In this document: piece after piece, positions 1 through 7,089 of the stretch
Layout of the letters: the number at the start of each line of letters is the position of its first letter
How positions within the stretch are numbered: the first letter of the stretch is position 1
Origin: a virus
Length of the DNA: 44,976 bases
Reading direction: 5' to 3' (one strand)
IMG/VR virus record: IMGVR_UViG_3300038682_000198
Location: 1-44,976 of that record
Made by a program: the position numbers and the translations under genes
Notes under the pieces: model-generated
The model's input: the letters and a program-made list of their open reading frames with translations, nothing else
Told to the model about the DNA's origin: nothing
Database searches by the model: none

Positions 1-1002
1 ATCAAGTTGTCGGCAGAAGGCGATGAGTGGATTGTCCGTGAGGACGGTACGTCTGACGCGGATTACACCGACATTGCTGCCCCCATCGAAGAAGATGGTG
101 TGCAGGTCTTCCTCGGCCACCGCAAAGAGGATGAAGACGTCGCCGAAGAGGAAGGCGAAGAGGAAGACGGCGGGGAAGACGACCTCGAAGATGGCGAAGA
201 GGAAGACGACGACCCCAAAGCTGGCGAAGGCGAAGAGGAAGACGGCGAAGGCGAAGCACCTGCTGCCGCCGCGACGGAAACCAAATCCGAAGACAAGAAG
301 AAAAAGGCTCCGCTGTCGAAGCGCGCGCAGTTCTTGAAGCAACGGAAAGAAGCTCGCGAATCCGTCTTCAAGTTCGACTCGTGGGATGCCGCCTACTCGC
401 GCGACTCCAACACGATTGTTGAAGCGCTCAAGGCTGGTATGAGCTACGACCAAACGCCTCCCGGCTATACCGATGTGCGTGCTGCCTTCGACGGCACGAT
501 GCGCTCGATCTTGTCGGACCAGTTCGACGGTGAAAAGTCCACGGCAATCGCCAAAGCTGCCACCGACTTCGCTACCATTGTTACCGACCTCGATACCTAT
601 TTCGATGCGGTCATTTCGGCGGACCCCGAAACAATGGCTAAGCAAGTGGGCGAAGAGCGCAAAGAAGCTCTGATCAAATGGGCGGAAGACTTTGCTGACG
701 CGATCAGTGAAGATGATGCCGAAACCGAAGTCGAAAAGAAAACGACTTCCAAGAAATCCGCACCCGATGGCCTTGCGCTTGACGAAGCGGGCATTGCGGC
801 ACTCGTTGCCAAATCGTTGAAGCCTGTTCTTGAGCAGGTTGAGCATGTTTCCGAGACGGTCGAAAAGCTTGCGAGCCGCCGCCCGACGAAGAAATCCATT
901 TCCACGGAAGATACCAATTCCGCAAACGCCCCGGCGAAAACCCCTGCCAAAAAGTCCGACGCGGATTGGGCCGCTGAACGTCAAGCCCGCGCACTGATGT
1001 AA
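1..1002 (+). CDS. Capsid assembly/scaffold-like protein (5' partial)
   Basis: The frame is open from the first base, so the start lies outside the window; the TTG at 7 is unlikely to be the start. About residues 38-85 are an almost uninterrupted Glu/Asp-rich linker, followed by a Lys-rich stretch, a mixed helical region (about 100-240) and a basic, Ala/Lys-rich tail. It sits directly upstream of the major capsid gene, where siphophages normally encode the prohead protease and/or scaffold. A highly charged, helical, low-complexity protein in that place fits a scaffold, or the scaffold half of a protease-scaffold fusion (XkdF-like proteins have such acidic linkers). No protease catalytic residues are visible in this part. 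The role rests on position and composition, not on a recognised domain. Confidence 0.55.
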   Translation: MKLSAEGDEWIVREDGTSDADYTDIAAPIEEDGVQVFLGHRKEDEDVAEEEGEEEDGGEDDLEDGEEEDDDPKAGEGEEEDGEGEAPAAAATETKSEDKKKKAPLSKRAQFLKQRKEARESVFKFDSWDAAYSRDSNTIVEALKAGMSYDQTPPGYTDVRAAFDGTMRSILSDQFDGEKSTAIAKAATDFATIVTDLDTYFDAVISADPETMAKQVGEERKEALIKWAEDFADAISEDDAETEVEKKTTSKKSAPDGLALDEAGIAALVAKSLKPVLEQVEHVSETVEKLASRRPTKKSISTEDTNSANAPAKTPAKKSDADWAAERQARALM

Positions 1003-1026
1003 GCCACGCAACCAACGCAACGTCGT

Positions 1027-1040
1027 TACAATCGATTGCA
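1027..1040. repeat. Dispersed palindrome, copy 1
   Basis: TACAATCGATTGCA, intergenic, ending 24 bases before the major capsid start codon. One of 17 copies of T(A/G)CAATCGATT(G/A)CA in the window. Confidence 0.9.
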
Positions 1041-1064
1041 CCGATACAAGAAAGGTACTTACCC

Positions 1065-2021
1065 ATGAACCTCAAGCAAATGCTCGCTAAGGCTGACATT
1101 GCCCTCGCAGACATGGCAAACGCTGGCCTGATGCTGCCGGAACAGCAAAACACGTTCCTGCGCATCTTGACCGAAGACACCGCGTTCCTTGACGACACGC
1201 GCATGATCAATATGTCGCGTCCGAAAATGACCGTGAACAAGCTCGACCTCGCGACCCGTGCTCTGCGTGTTGCGAACCAAGGCGTCATTTCCTCGCCGCT
1301 TTCGGGCGAAGAAGGTACTCGTGCGCTGTCGCGTGCGGATCGTGTCAAGGTCACCACCTCGAAGGTTGAACTCGATACCTTCGAAGTCATCGCCGAAGTC
1401 AACTTGCCCTATGAAGTGCTCGAAGACAACATCGAAGGCGGTGCCATCGATGCTACCCGTTTCCAAGCAACGGTCTTGACCAAGCTTGCCGAACGCATCC
1501 GCATCGATATTGAAGACGGCGTCCTGAACGGCGATACCGCATCCGCTGACTCGTTCCTCGCTGAGCGTGACGGCGTGCTACTGCAAGCAGTGTCCAACGT
1601 CGTGAACAACGGCGGCGCGGCCCTCGATGCGGTCACGTTCAACGACATGATCCAGACCTTGCCCGACAAGTTCAAGCGGGTGCTGAACCGCTACAAGTTC
1701 TACGTCTCGCACAACAAGCGTTTGCAGTACATGCTGCAAGTGGCTCAGCGTCAGACCGGGCTTGGTGATGCTGTGCTGGTTGCGGGCGATGGGCAGAACT
1801 TCTCGCCCTTCGGTATCCCGATGAAAGGTGCTGCGGCGATGCCCTCGTCCTCGGCCCTCATGATGGACCCGTCGAACCTGCTGTTCGGCGTCCAGCGCAA
1901 CATGCGTATGGAATTTGCCAAAGACACGCGCGAGCGCGTCCTTATCATCGTGTTCACCATGCGCTATGACTTCAAGCTCGAACAAGAAGACATGGTCGTG
2001 AAAGCGGTCAACCTCGGCTAA
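1065..2021 (+). CDS. Major capsid protein
   Basis: This 318-residue protein would be the main shell subunit of the head. It follows the scaffold-like gene and precedes the head-tail connector genes, the standard place of an HK97-fold capsid gene. It has features common in this family: a helical N-terminus, a central acidic beta/helix segment, and a C-terminal sequence (about residues 235-318) with the pattern 'P..G..MMDPSNLLFGVQRNMRMEF'-like, typical of the part that docks back onto the A-domain. Codon use is strongly biased towards C-ending codons and avoids AUA and CUA, as expected of an abundant product and unlike most tail-tip genes. The start ATG follows an 'agaaagg' ribosome binding site. 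The call rests on context and sequence character; no alignment was possible. Confidence 0.82.
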   Translation: MNLKQMLAKADIALADMANAGLMLPEQQNTFLRILTEDTAFLDDTRMINMSRPKMTVNKLDLATRALRVANQGVISSPLSGEEGTRALSRADRVKVTTSKVELDTFEVIAEVNLPYEVLEDNIEGGAIDATRFQATVLTKLAERIRIDIEDGVLNGDTASADSFLAERDGVLLQAVSNVVNNGGAALDAVTFNDMIQTLPDKFKRVLNRYKFYVSHNKRLQYMLQVAQRQTGLGDAVLVAGDGQNFSPFGIPMKGAAAMPSSSALMMDPSNLLFGVQRNMRMEFAKDTRERVLIIVFTMRYDFKLEQEDMVVKAVNLG

Positions 2022-2026
2022 TCGGG

Positions 2027-2063
2027 AAACTTCGGCGTCACACACCAAACGAAACCGAAGTTT
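2027..2063 (+). other. Hairpin after the major capsid gene
   Basis: Perfect 9-bp arms aaacttcgg (2027-2035) and ccgaagttt (2055-2063) flank a 19-base loop. No T-run follows, so it is more likely a transcript-stabilising or processing element, or a weak terminator, than a strong terminator. It separates the abundant capsid message from the next gene. Confidence 0.55.
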
Positions 2064-2086
2064 ATAGAAAGAAGGACGCTCATATC

Positions 2087-2419
2087 ATGGCAACTAAGCT
2101 GGTCGATCAGGCCACACTAATTCGCGGGGAGACGTATACTCTTCGCCATCCCAAGTCCACGCCCGTTGCTCCGCTGGAAAGCTTGCGGTTCACCCGTAAC
2201 GAACCGAAGACCATCGAAGACAAAGACCTCTTGGACATGCTCGAAGACCTCGTCGAAGACTCCTACGATAGCGACGGCGAACTTTACGAAAAGCCGTTGT
2301 TTCGTATCGAGCGTGGTGTCCGTATCGACATTGATACGTCACCCCGCGCACGCCGCCTCGAAGCAAGCCGCGAAGTCCGAACGACGATCCGCAAGCGTCC
2401 GATGAAAAAACGTCGGTAA
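2087..2419 (+). CDS. Small hypothetical protein of the head region
   Basis: 110 residues, no family recognised. The N-terminal half is mixed, the middle (about 45-75) is acidic and the last 30 residues are strongly basic (several Arg/Lys pairs, ending Lys-Lys-Arg-Arg). Its place between the major capsid gene and the first connector gene suggests a head accessory role such as minor capsid or decoration, or a small assembly factor; this is inference from position only. The start at 2087 has an 'agaaagaagga' Shine-Dalgarno sequence upstream. Confidence 0.6.
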   Translation: MATKLVDQATLIRGETYTLRHPKSTPVAPLESLRFTRNEPKTIEDKDLLDMLEDLVEDSYDSDGELYEKPLFRIERGVRIDIDTSPRARRLEASREVRTTIRKRPMKKRR

Positions 2420-2451
2420 CAAACATGGCGGCGGGGGTAACACCTCGCCGC

Positions 2452-2465
2452 TGCAATCGATTATA
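2452..2465. repeat. Dispersed palindrome, copy 2
   Basis: TGCAATCGATTATA, intergenic, 13 bases before the start of the connector gene at 2479. The right arm is degenerate (TATA for TGCA); on the minus strand it reads TATAATCGATTGCA, so it is inverted relative to most copies. Confidence 0.8.
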
Positions 2466-2478
2466 AGCGGAGGCGAGA

Positions 2479-3123
2479 ATGTATAAATTTTGTACGGTCG
2501 ATGCAGTAAAGAAACGGTCGAACTCGCCTGTGGAATACTTGGCGGACGATGACCTCATCACCGCCTGCATCGAAGACGCTACCGCTATGATCCGCAAGTA
2601 TACTCGCCGTGAGTGGGTAATCGGGGATTATACGGAATACGCTTCCAGTATTACCGTTGACCGCGCTCTCAACATTGGACGCAACGCCTTTACTCTTTCA
2701 CTCAAAGAAAAGCCCATCGATACATCAGCGGCTTTCTCCTTAAAGCTCATGGGGAGCGGGCGCTGGGATGATGCGGAAACCCAGCCAGCAAGCAGCTATC
2801 AACTCGACGCTTCACGCGGGCTTGTCACAGTATACCCGTACAAGCTTACAGCCCATGATAGGGTGCTTCGGATTGATTATCGCGGCGGGTACGAACTTGA
2901 CGATACCGACGCCTCACTTGTCCTCGGCCCTGACCACGTTACGGGGGCTGCGGCCATCCAAGCCGCTTTCCTGTATCAGCGCGTCAAGAACCGGACTAGC
3001 GGGGTATCGCAGAAACAGGACCGCGTAGGCTTATCCAACTTCAAGGTAGGAGCCAATGGGCTAGTGATGGAAGCACAGGCGCTTTTGCGCTCTGAGGCTT
3101 CGCCCATGGTCGGGACGCGATGA
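2479..3123 (+). CDS. Head-tail connector (gp6/adaptor-like) protein
   Basis: 214 residues. The first 50 residues contain the pattern 'DDDLITACIEDATAMIRKYTRREW', typical of the gp6-like head-tail adaptor family, which forms the ring below the portal and begins with a helix that predicts insertion into the portal. The rest is beta-rich with a 'TVYPYKLTAHDRVLRIDYRGGYE'-type strand and a helical C-terminus ('AAIQAAFLYQRVKN'). It is the first of three consecutive connector genes and overlaps the next by the ATGA stop-start. The start is preceded by 'ggaggcga', a good ribosome binding site. The assignment combines motif impression and gene order. Confidence 0.7.
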   Translation: MYKFCTVDAVKKRSNSPVEYLADDDLITACIEDATAMIRKYTRREWVIGDYTEYASSITVDRALNIGRNAFTLSLKEKPIDTSAAFSLKLMGSGRWDDAETQPASSYQLDASRGLVTVYPYKLTAHDRVLRIDYRGGYELDDTDASLVLGPDHVTGAAAIQAAFLYQRVKNRTSGVSQKQDRVGLSNFKVGANGLVMEAQALLRSEASPMVGTR

Positions 3124-3791
3124 GCAACAGAACTATTCGAGTCTTCAACGCAGACCTAGCTAATGCCACCGCTGGCGCGTTCGGCCCCCTTCGTGGGGCT
3201 ATAGGCTTTTCTGGGCGTGCTGAGACACGTATGGCCCGTCTTATGCGGGAGGTATTGCGGGAAACCCTTCACGCCACTGTAATCGACGCATTCCGTCAAT
3301 CCGGTATGCGCAGAACGGGACGGTCGGAGCAAAAGATGCTTGCTGGTATTCGGGCATTCGGGCAGCGGTTCGGGAACCTACGCGGGCATATTATGGGTCC
3401 GTCGTATATTGCCGCCCACGAAAACGGCGCAACCATCCTACCAAGCAACGCTCACGCGCTTGCAATACCCCTTCCAGCGGCGCTACGGGCGGACGGTACG
3501 CCTAAGCTACCCGGCCCGCGCTCATGGAAAAACGTCGGAAGCTTTATCTACAAATCCAAGAAAACGGGAAAGCTGTATATTGCCTATAGATCGGCTGGCG
3601 GGTCGCTCGTTCTTTTGTACGTCCTTGTTGATAGTGTAACATTGTCTAAGCACACCGGGTTTATCTCGAAAGCTTGGAACAGGAATAAAATGGGAATGTT
3701 TGCACAGTTCGGCCAAATCATGATGAGTGAAATTTCCCGTATCGACCTCGGCCCCATCGCGCGGGTAACCACCAAAGGTAAAGGTAGGTAA
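3120..3791 (+). CDS. Head-tail joining / neck-type protein
   Basis: 223 residues. It starts in the stop codon of the connector gene (ATGA), so the two are translationally coupled. The N-terminal half is Arg-rich and helical; residues about 85-110 contain 'GPSYIAAHENGATI', like the 'Y..iqe.G' element of HK97 gp10-type neck and tail-completion proteins. The position between connector and tail terminator is where that family occurs. The middle has a hydrophobic strand pair (about 155-170). I infer a neck or head-closure role; a minor capsid protein is the main alternative. Confidence 0.55.
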   Translation: MSNRTIRVFNADLANATAGAFGPLRGAIGFSGRAETRMARLMREVLRETLHATVIDAFRQSGMRRTGRSEQKMLAGIRAFGQRFGNLRGHIMGPSYIAAHENGATILPSNAHALAIPLPAALRADGTPKLPGPRSWKNVGSFIYKSKKTGKLYIAYRSAGGSLVLLYVLVDSVTLSKHTGFISKAWNRNKMGMFAQFGQIMMSEISRIDLGPIARVTTKGKGR

Positions 3792-3794
3792 CCA

Positions 3795-4277
3795 ATGAAA
3801 AGCATAATTAAGGTATCTGCTACACTAGGCCCCACAGTTCGCCAAGTTATCCACGAATATCTTCTCGATAAACTTGAAGCGATGGAAGACGGCGGCGCTC
3901 CTGTGTGGACGCGGGTATACCCTACAGAGCTTGACGGTGCCGATAATATGGTAACACCGTGCGTAGGTATCGATTACGGGGAAGAGGTTCGTCTGGACTC
4001 TTACGGGGGCTGTTCCATCTACGAATTACCCGTGTTTTTCCCGTTCCGCTTTACGCCACAATACGGTGTTGATGAACAAGCCTTGTTCCAGTATTATCTG
4101 GGCTTGCTACAGCACCACATACTGAGCGACTATAACCTATCTAAAAATGCCCAAAGCATCGAAGATGTGGGCAATGTCCATTCCATCGTCGGGTTAGAAG
4201 GGGTTTACCCCGGAGGAACGTGGCTAACCAAAGTTATCTACAAGACCCGCCTGCGCCAACCCCACAAGCTAATATAA
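3795..4277 (+). CDS. Tail terminator-like protein
   Basis: 160 residues, immediately before the major tail protein, the usual position of the tail terminator that caps the tail tube and joins it to the head. The length and layout (N-terminal helix, long beta region, C-terminal strand with 'TKVIYKTRLRQP') agree with gpU/gp17-type terminators, but no diagnostic motif is visible. The start ATG is 3 bases after the previous stop, so the gene belongs to the same operon. Function is inferred from synteny. Confidence 0.55.
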   Translation: MKSIIKVSATLGPTVRQVIHEYLLDKLEAMEDGGAPVWTRVYPTELDGADNMVTPCVGIDYGEEVRLDSYGGCSIYELPVFFPFRFTPQYGVDEQALFQYYLGLLQHHILSDYNLSKNAQSIEDVGNVHSIVGLEGVYPGGTWLTKVIYKTRLRQPHKLI

Positions 4278-4295
4278 GCACGAAAGGACTGCCCA

Positions 4296-5873
4296 ATGAC
4301 CACGCAAAAACCCGAAATGCTCACGGAACGCTCCCTTGTTCTTGCGAAACTTGAGACAACTCGCGGTGTCGATTCCAATCCCACGATCTTCGATGACGCT
4401 TTCCTCGTCGGCGACCTGAGCCTGCAACTCGACCCGACCACACTTGACCGCAACGTCATGCGCCCGTCGTTCTCCCCGATCCCCAAGGGTGTTGGCCGTA
4501 AGCTGGTCAATATCTCGTTCTCGCATGAAATCAAATCGTCTGGCGATGTTGGTATCACGCGGCCCAAGATCGGTACGCTGATGCTTGGTTGCGCTTTCCG
4601 CGAAGAAATCATCACGGCGGGCGCTGCAACCCAGATCGAAACTCCGATTGTGTTTGGTAGCACGAAAGGCGCTGCGGTTACGTGGGCCAAGACGACGGCC
4701 CCGACTTCCAAGTTCGGGTCGTACCTTGTCGAGTGCGTACTTGGCGGAGCTTCCACTGTTGCTAAGCTACGTGTCACCCGCTGGGCCTCGTCCGAGAAAG
4801 ACACGACGGTGTTGCCGAACACTCGTACCGAAGCCCGTGTCAACAAGAATGCAGGTTCGACCTACGCGCTTGATGCCTCGGATATGGAAGCCCTCACGTT
4901 CACGGTCGGCGGCGTACCCGTCGAAGGTGATACGTTGTATACTTCGATCTGCGGCTTGACCTTTGCCTATGATGTTACGGAAGCCGATGAAATCTCCGCA
5001 TCTGCAACCGATGACATTGCCGCAGCTATTGCCGCAGAAATCGACGCGGACGCCCGTATCACGGCCTCGGCCACTGGTTCGGTTATCACTGTTGGTTTCG
5101 AAAGCAATGCAGCGGCGGTTGCGGTGGAATCCGGTACCACTGCGCTTGCGCTCGGCGACAGCGGCGCGGAAATTACCCCGACGTTCGCGGGTAACCTCGT
5201 GAAGGGCCAAATGTGGATCGTCTCGCTTTACGAGGAAGGGTACATGTACCGCCCGACCTCTGAGAGCAAGAAAATGGGTTCCCTTACGCTGTACGTCTTC
5301 ATGGACGGTTTGCTGCACGTCGCAACGGCCTCCATGGGTACGGTCACCTTCACCGGGGAAGCAGGCGGACTTGGCAAAGCTACCTTCGAGTTTACCTGCA
5401 ACTATGCAGACCCCGTCGAAGAGCCGATGCCCTTTGATGCCACACTCGAAGAGACACAACCGTCGCAAGTCGAACTCGCCCAAATGTCCATCATGGGTGA
5501 TAACGACTTCTGCGCACAATCGTTCACCTACACGTTGGCGAACACGATCAACCCGCGCGACTGCATGAATGCGGCGGACGGCTACAATGGATCGATCATT
5601 TCGAACCGTGAACCGACCGCAGCACTGAACCCCGAAGCGACCTACGAAGCGTACACGGGTATGTGGAAGAACTTCTCGAAGGCAACGCAATTCCCGATCC
5701 ATAACCGGGTCGGGACCGAAGAGGGCAATATCGTCCGCTTCTATGCAGAACGCGTTACCTACACGGGCTTGACCTACGGCGACCGCAACGGCACCACGAC
5801 GCTTGAAGCGGAATACTCGCTGAACGGCCTTAGCTCTTACGGTGACGACGAACTCCGCATCGCCTTCTGCTAA
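4296..5873 (+). CDS. Major tail (tube) protein
   Basis: 525 residues, large for a tail tube subunit. The N-terminal third and the C-terminal third read as tube-protein beta-sandwich halves. Residues about 190-290 (Ala/Thr/Ser-rich, with 'DIAAAIAAEIDADARITAS'-type sequence) look like an inserted surface domain of the kind seen on several siphophage tubes. Codon use matches the capsid gene (C-ending, few rare codons), indicating high expression. A 'gaaagga' ribosome binding site precedes the ATG, and an intrinsic terminator follows at 5897. Position between terminator-like and chaperone genes supports the call. Confidence 0.75.
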   Translation: MTTQKPEMLTERSLVLAKLETTRGVDSNPTIFDDAFLVGDLSLQLDPTTLDRNVMRPSFSPIPKGVGRKLVNISFSHEIKSSGDVGITRPKIGTLMLGCAFREEIITAGAATQIETPIVFGSTKGAAVTWAKTTAPTSKFGSYLVECVLGGASTVAKLRVTRWASSEKDTTVLPNTRTEARVNKNAGSTYALDASDMEALTFTVGGVPVEGDTLYTSICGLTFAYDVTEADEISASATDDIAAAIAAEIDADARITASATGSVITVGFESNAAAVAVESGTTALALGDSGAEITPTFAGNLVKGQMWIVSLYEEGYMYRPTSESKKMGSLTLYVFMDGLLHVATASMGTVTFTGEAGGLGKATFEFTCNYADPVEEPMPFDATLEETQPSQVELAQMSIMGDNDFCAQSFTYTLANTINPRDCMNAADGYNGSIISNREPTAALNPEATYEAYTGMWKNFSKATQFPIHNRVGTEEGNIVRFYAERVTYTGLTYGDRNGTTTLEAEYSLNGLSSYGDDELRIAFC

Positions 5874-5896
5874 TAACAATAACGGACAGTGGGCTT

Positions 5897-5928
5897 AAAG
5901 GGGGCGGGGTAATTCCTGCCCCCTTTTC
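5897..5928 (+). terminator. Intrinsic terminator after the major tail gene
   Basis: Arms aaagggggc (5897-5905) and gcccccttt (5918-5926) pair perfectly over 9 bp with a 12-base loop, followed by a short T-run (tttt c). It probably reduces transcription from the abundant tail-tube gene into the chaperone and tape measure genes. Confidence 0.8.
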
Positions 5929-5932
5929 ATCT

Positions 5933-5946
5933 TACAATCGATTGCA
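5933..5946. repeat. Dispersed palindrome, copy 3
   Basis: TACAATCGATTGCA, intergenic, directly after the terminator and 12 bases before the small gene at 5959. Confidence 0.9.
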
Positions 5947-5958
5947 ACGGGGGCAGAT

Positions 5959-6126
5959 ATGCGCATACCAATCTATCTCATAGAAAAGTCGGCTGGACTT
6001 TACGACTCTAACGGTGTAGAAGTATTTTATATCGTTGATGCCAAATTGACCAAGGCGGCGGCAACTGATATTGCAGACAAAATTGAAGGGGCGGCTAGGG
6101 TCCGAAAAATCATCGCGACAAAATAA
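5959..6126 (+). CDS. Small hypothetical protein (55 aa)
   Basis: An ATG at 5959 opens a 55-codon frame ending TAA at 6124-6126, beginning M-R-I-P-I-Y-L-I-E-K. It fills the otherwise empty space between the major tail gene and the chaperone. 'gggggcag' upstream can serve as ribosome binding site, and a palindrome copy lies just ahead, as it does for other genes here. The sequence has a short beta-like N-terminus, 'EVFYIVDAKLTKAAATDIADKI' in the middle and a basic end. No family recognised; a small tail-region protein is likely. It is shorter than most gene finders report. Confidence 0.6.
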   Translation: MRIPIYLIEKSAGLYDSNGVEVFYIVDAKLTKAAATDIADKIEGAARVRKIIATK

Positions 6127-6167
6127 CTGGCCGCACATAGCAGTAGCGCATAGGAGGCGCAACAGTA

Positions 6168-6671
6168 ATGGCGATCTATGGAATCTCCCTCTCGGAACGA
6201 TCCGAGTTTATCCTACCGGAAGACCCCGGCAATCCCGAGAACCCGGCTTACAAAAAAGCTGTTGAAGCGGGCGAGTCCACGGAAGCTCCCACGATCTTCT
6301 ACCTCGGCAACCTCACCATGGCAGACCGTGTTGAAATCGGCGACATGACCTCTTCGCCCACCATGCGCGACGGGGCGATCAGCATTCATGCAAACCGCAC
6401 CAAACGCTCCATGACAACAGTTCGTCGTGCGCTCAAGGGCTGGGACAACTTCACGGGGCCTGATGGCGAGGTTTTCAACTTCAAGACCGAAACCTTCCGC
6501 CGTGCGGACGGGACGAACTTCGAAGGGCCAGACGATGCCACAATGTCGCACCTGACGAATGACATTGTCTTGCAGTTGCAGGAGCGCATCTTCGAGCTGA
6601 ACGGGATCGAAGAATCCTTCGAAAAAAAGTTGCTTACTCAACCGCAGCCGTCCGAAGGCAGTCTTTCGTAA
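6168..6671 (+). CDS. Tail assembly chaperone (gpG-type)
   Basis: 167 residues. It lies between major tail protein and tape measure protein, the position of the chaperone that coats the tape measure during tail assembly in lambda-like phages. The protein ends 14 codons after a 'GAA AAA AAG' tract (6621-6629), which contains the A AAA AAG slippery heptamer in the 0 frame. The -1 frame is then open for another 148 codons up to the tape measure gene. This is the arrangement of lambda G/G-T, so this frame is the short product. The ATG at 6168 follows 'aggaggcgcaac', a strong Shine-Dalgarno sequence. Confidence 0.75.
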   Translation: MAIYGISLSERSEFILPEDPGNPENPAYKKAVEAGESTEAPTIFYLGNLTMADRVEIGDMTSSPTMRDGAISIHANRTKRSMTTVRRALKGWDNFTGPDGEVFNFKTETFRRADGTNFEGPDDATMSHLTNDIVLQLQERIFELNGIEESFEKKLLTQPQPSEGSLS

Positions 6672-7075
6672 ACTGGTCATGCACCAGTTGCACGGATGAG
6701 TTAAAGAAGCTTAGAGGCTGCACCGAGCCTGCAACAGGGAATCCCCTTCGCCAAAATAAATACTGGAAGCTGCCCAATGGAGAACCACAAGACCGTTGCC
6801 CTCGCATCTACATTAAGGAAAACCCTGAGTGGTGGTCGCGGACTATCTCGGCATTTGCTGGCTATCAAAATGGGCTGCTTCCATCACCCGGTGGGTTAGA
6901 CCACCAACCATCACGTTATCTGACCATTATGGCGATCATGCACCACTGTTCTAACGATGAACACGACTTTGAACGTGAACGTAGGAAGACTATGGAAGCA
7001 ACCATCGAAGAGAGCCAACAGGAAAGCACTACTCCTGCCCATCCCAGAAAACCGAGAAATGCTAGACTTACCTAA
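6168..7075 (+). CDS. Frameshifted tail assembly chaperone (gpG-T-type)
   Basis: Predicted minor product made when ribosomes slip -1 at A AAA AAG (6623-6629). Residues 1-154 come from the 0 frame; decoding then continues V-A-Y-S-T-A-A from 6629 to the TAA at 7073-7075, giving about 302 residues. The 148-codon extension has no stop, fills a stretch that would otherwise be a 418-base gap, and reads like a real domain: a Cys-rich start (three Cys within about 15 residues, then 'RCPR'), 'NPEWWSRTISAFAGYQ', 'GLLPSPGGLDHQPSRYL' and a charged helical end. The tape measure gene starts 15 bases later. In lambda the T part binds the major tail protein while G binds the tape measure. Confidence 0.75.
6623..6629 (+). 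promoter_or_regulatory. -1 ribosomal frameshift slippery site
   Basis: A AAA AAG, read in frame as gaA AAA AAG. It is the same heptamer as in E. coli dnaX and allows re-pairing of both tRNAs in the -1 frame. A small potential stem (cgaag/ctttcg arms, about 6652-6668) lies about 20 bases downstream; whether it stimulates slippage is unknown. Confidence 0.75.
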
Positions 7076-7089
7076 TCGGAGTACCACGG

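Noticed and set aside
4767-5879. Long minus-strand open frame opposite the major tail gene
   Set aside because: It is the antisense shadow of a strongly biased coding sequence, with Arg/His-rich composition and no start signal.
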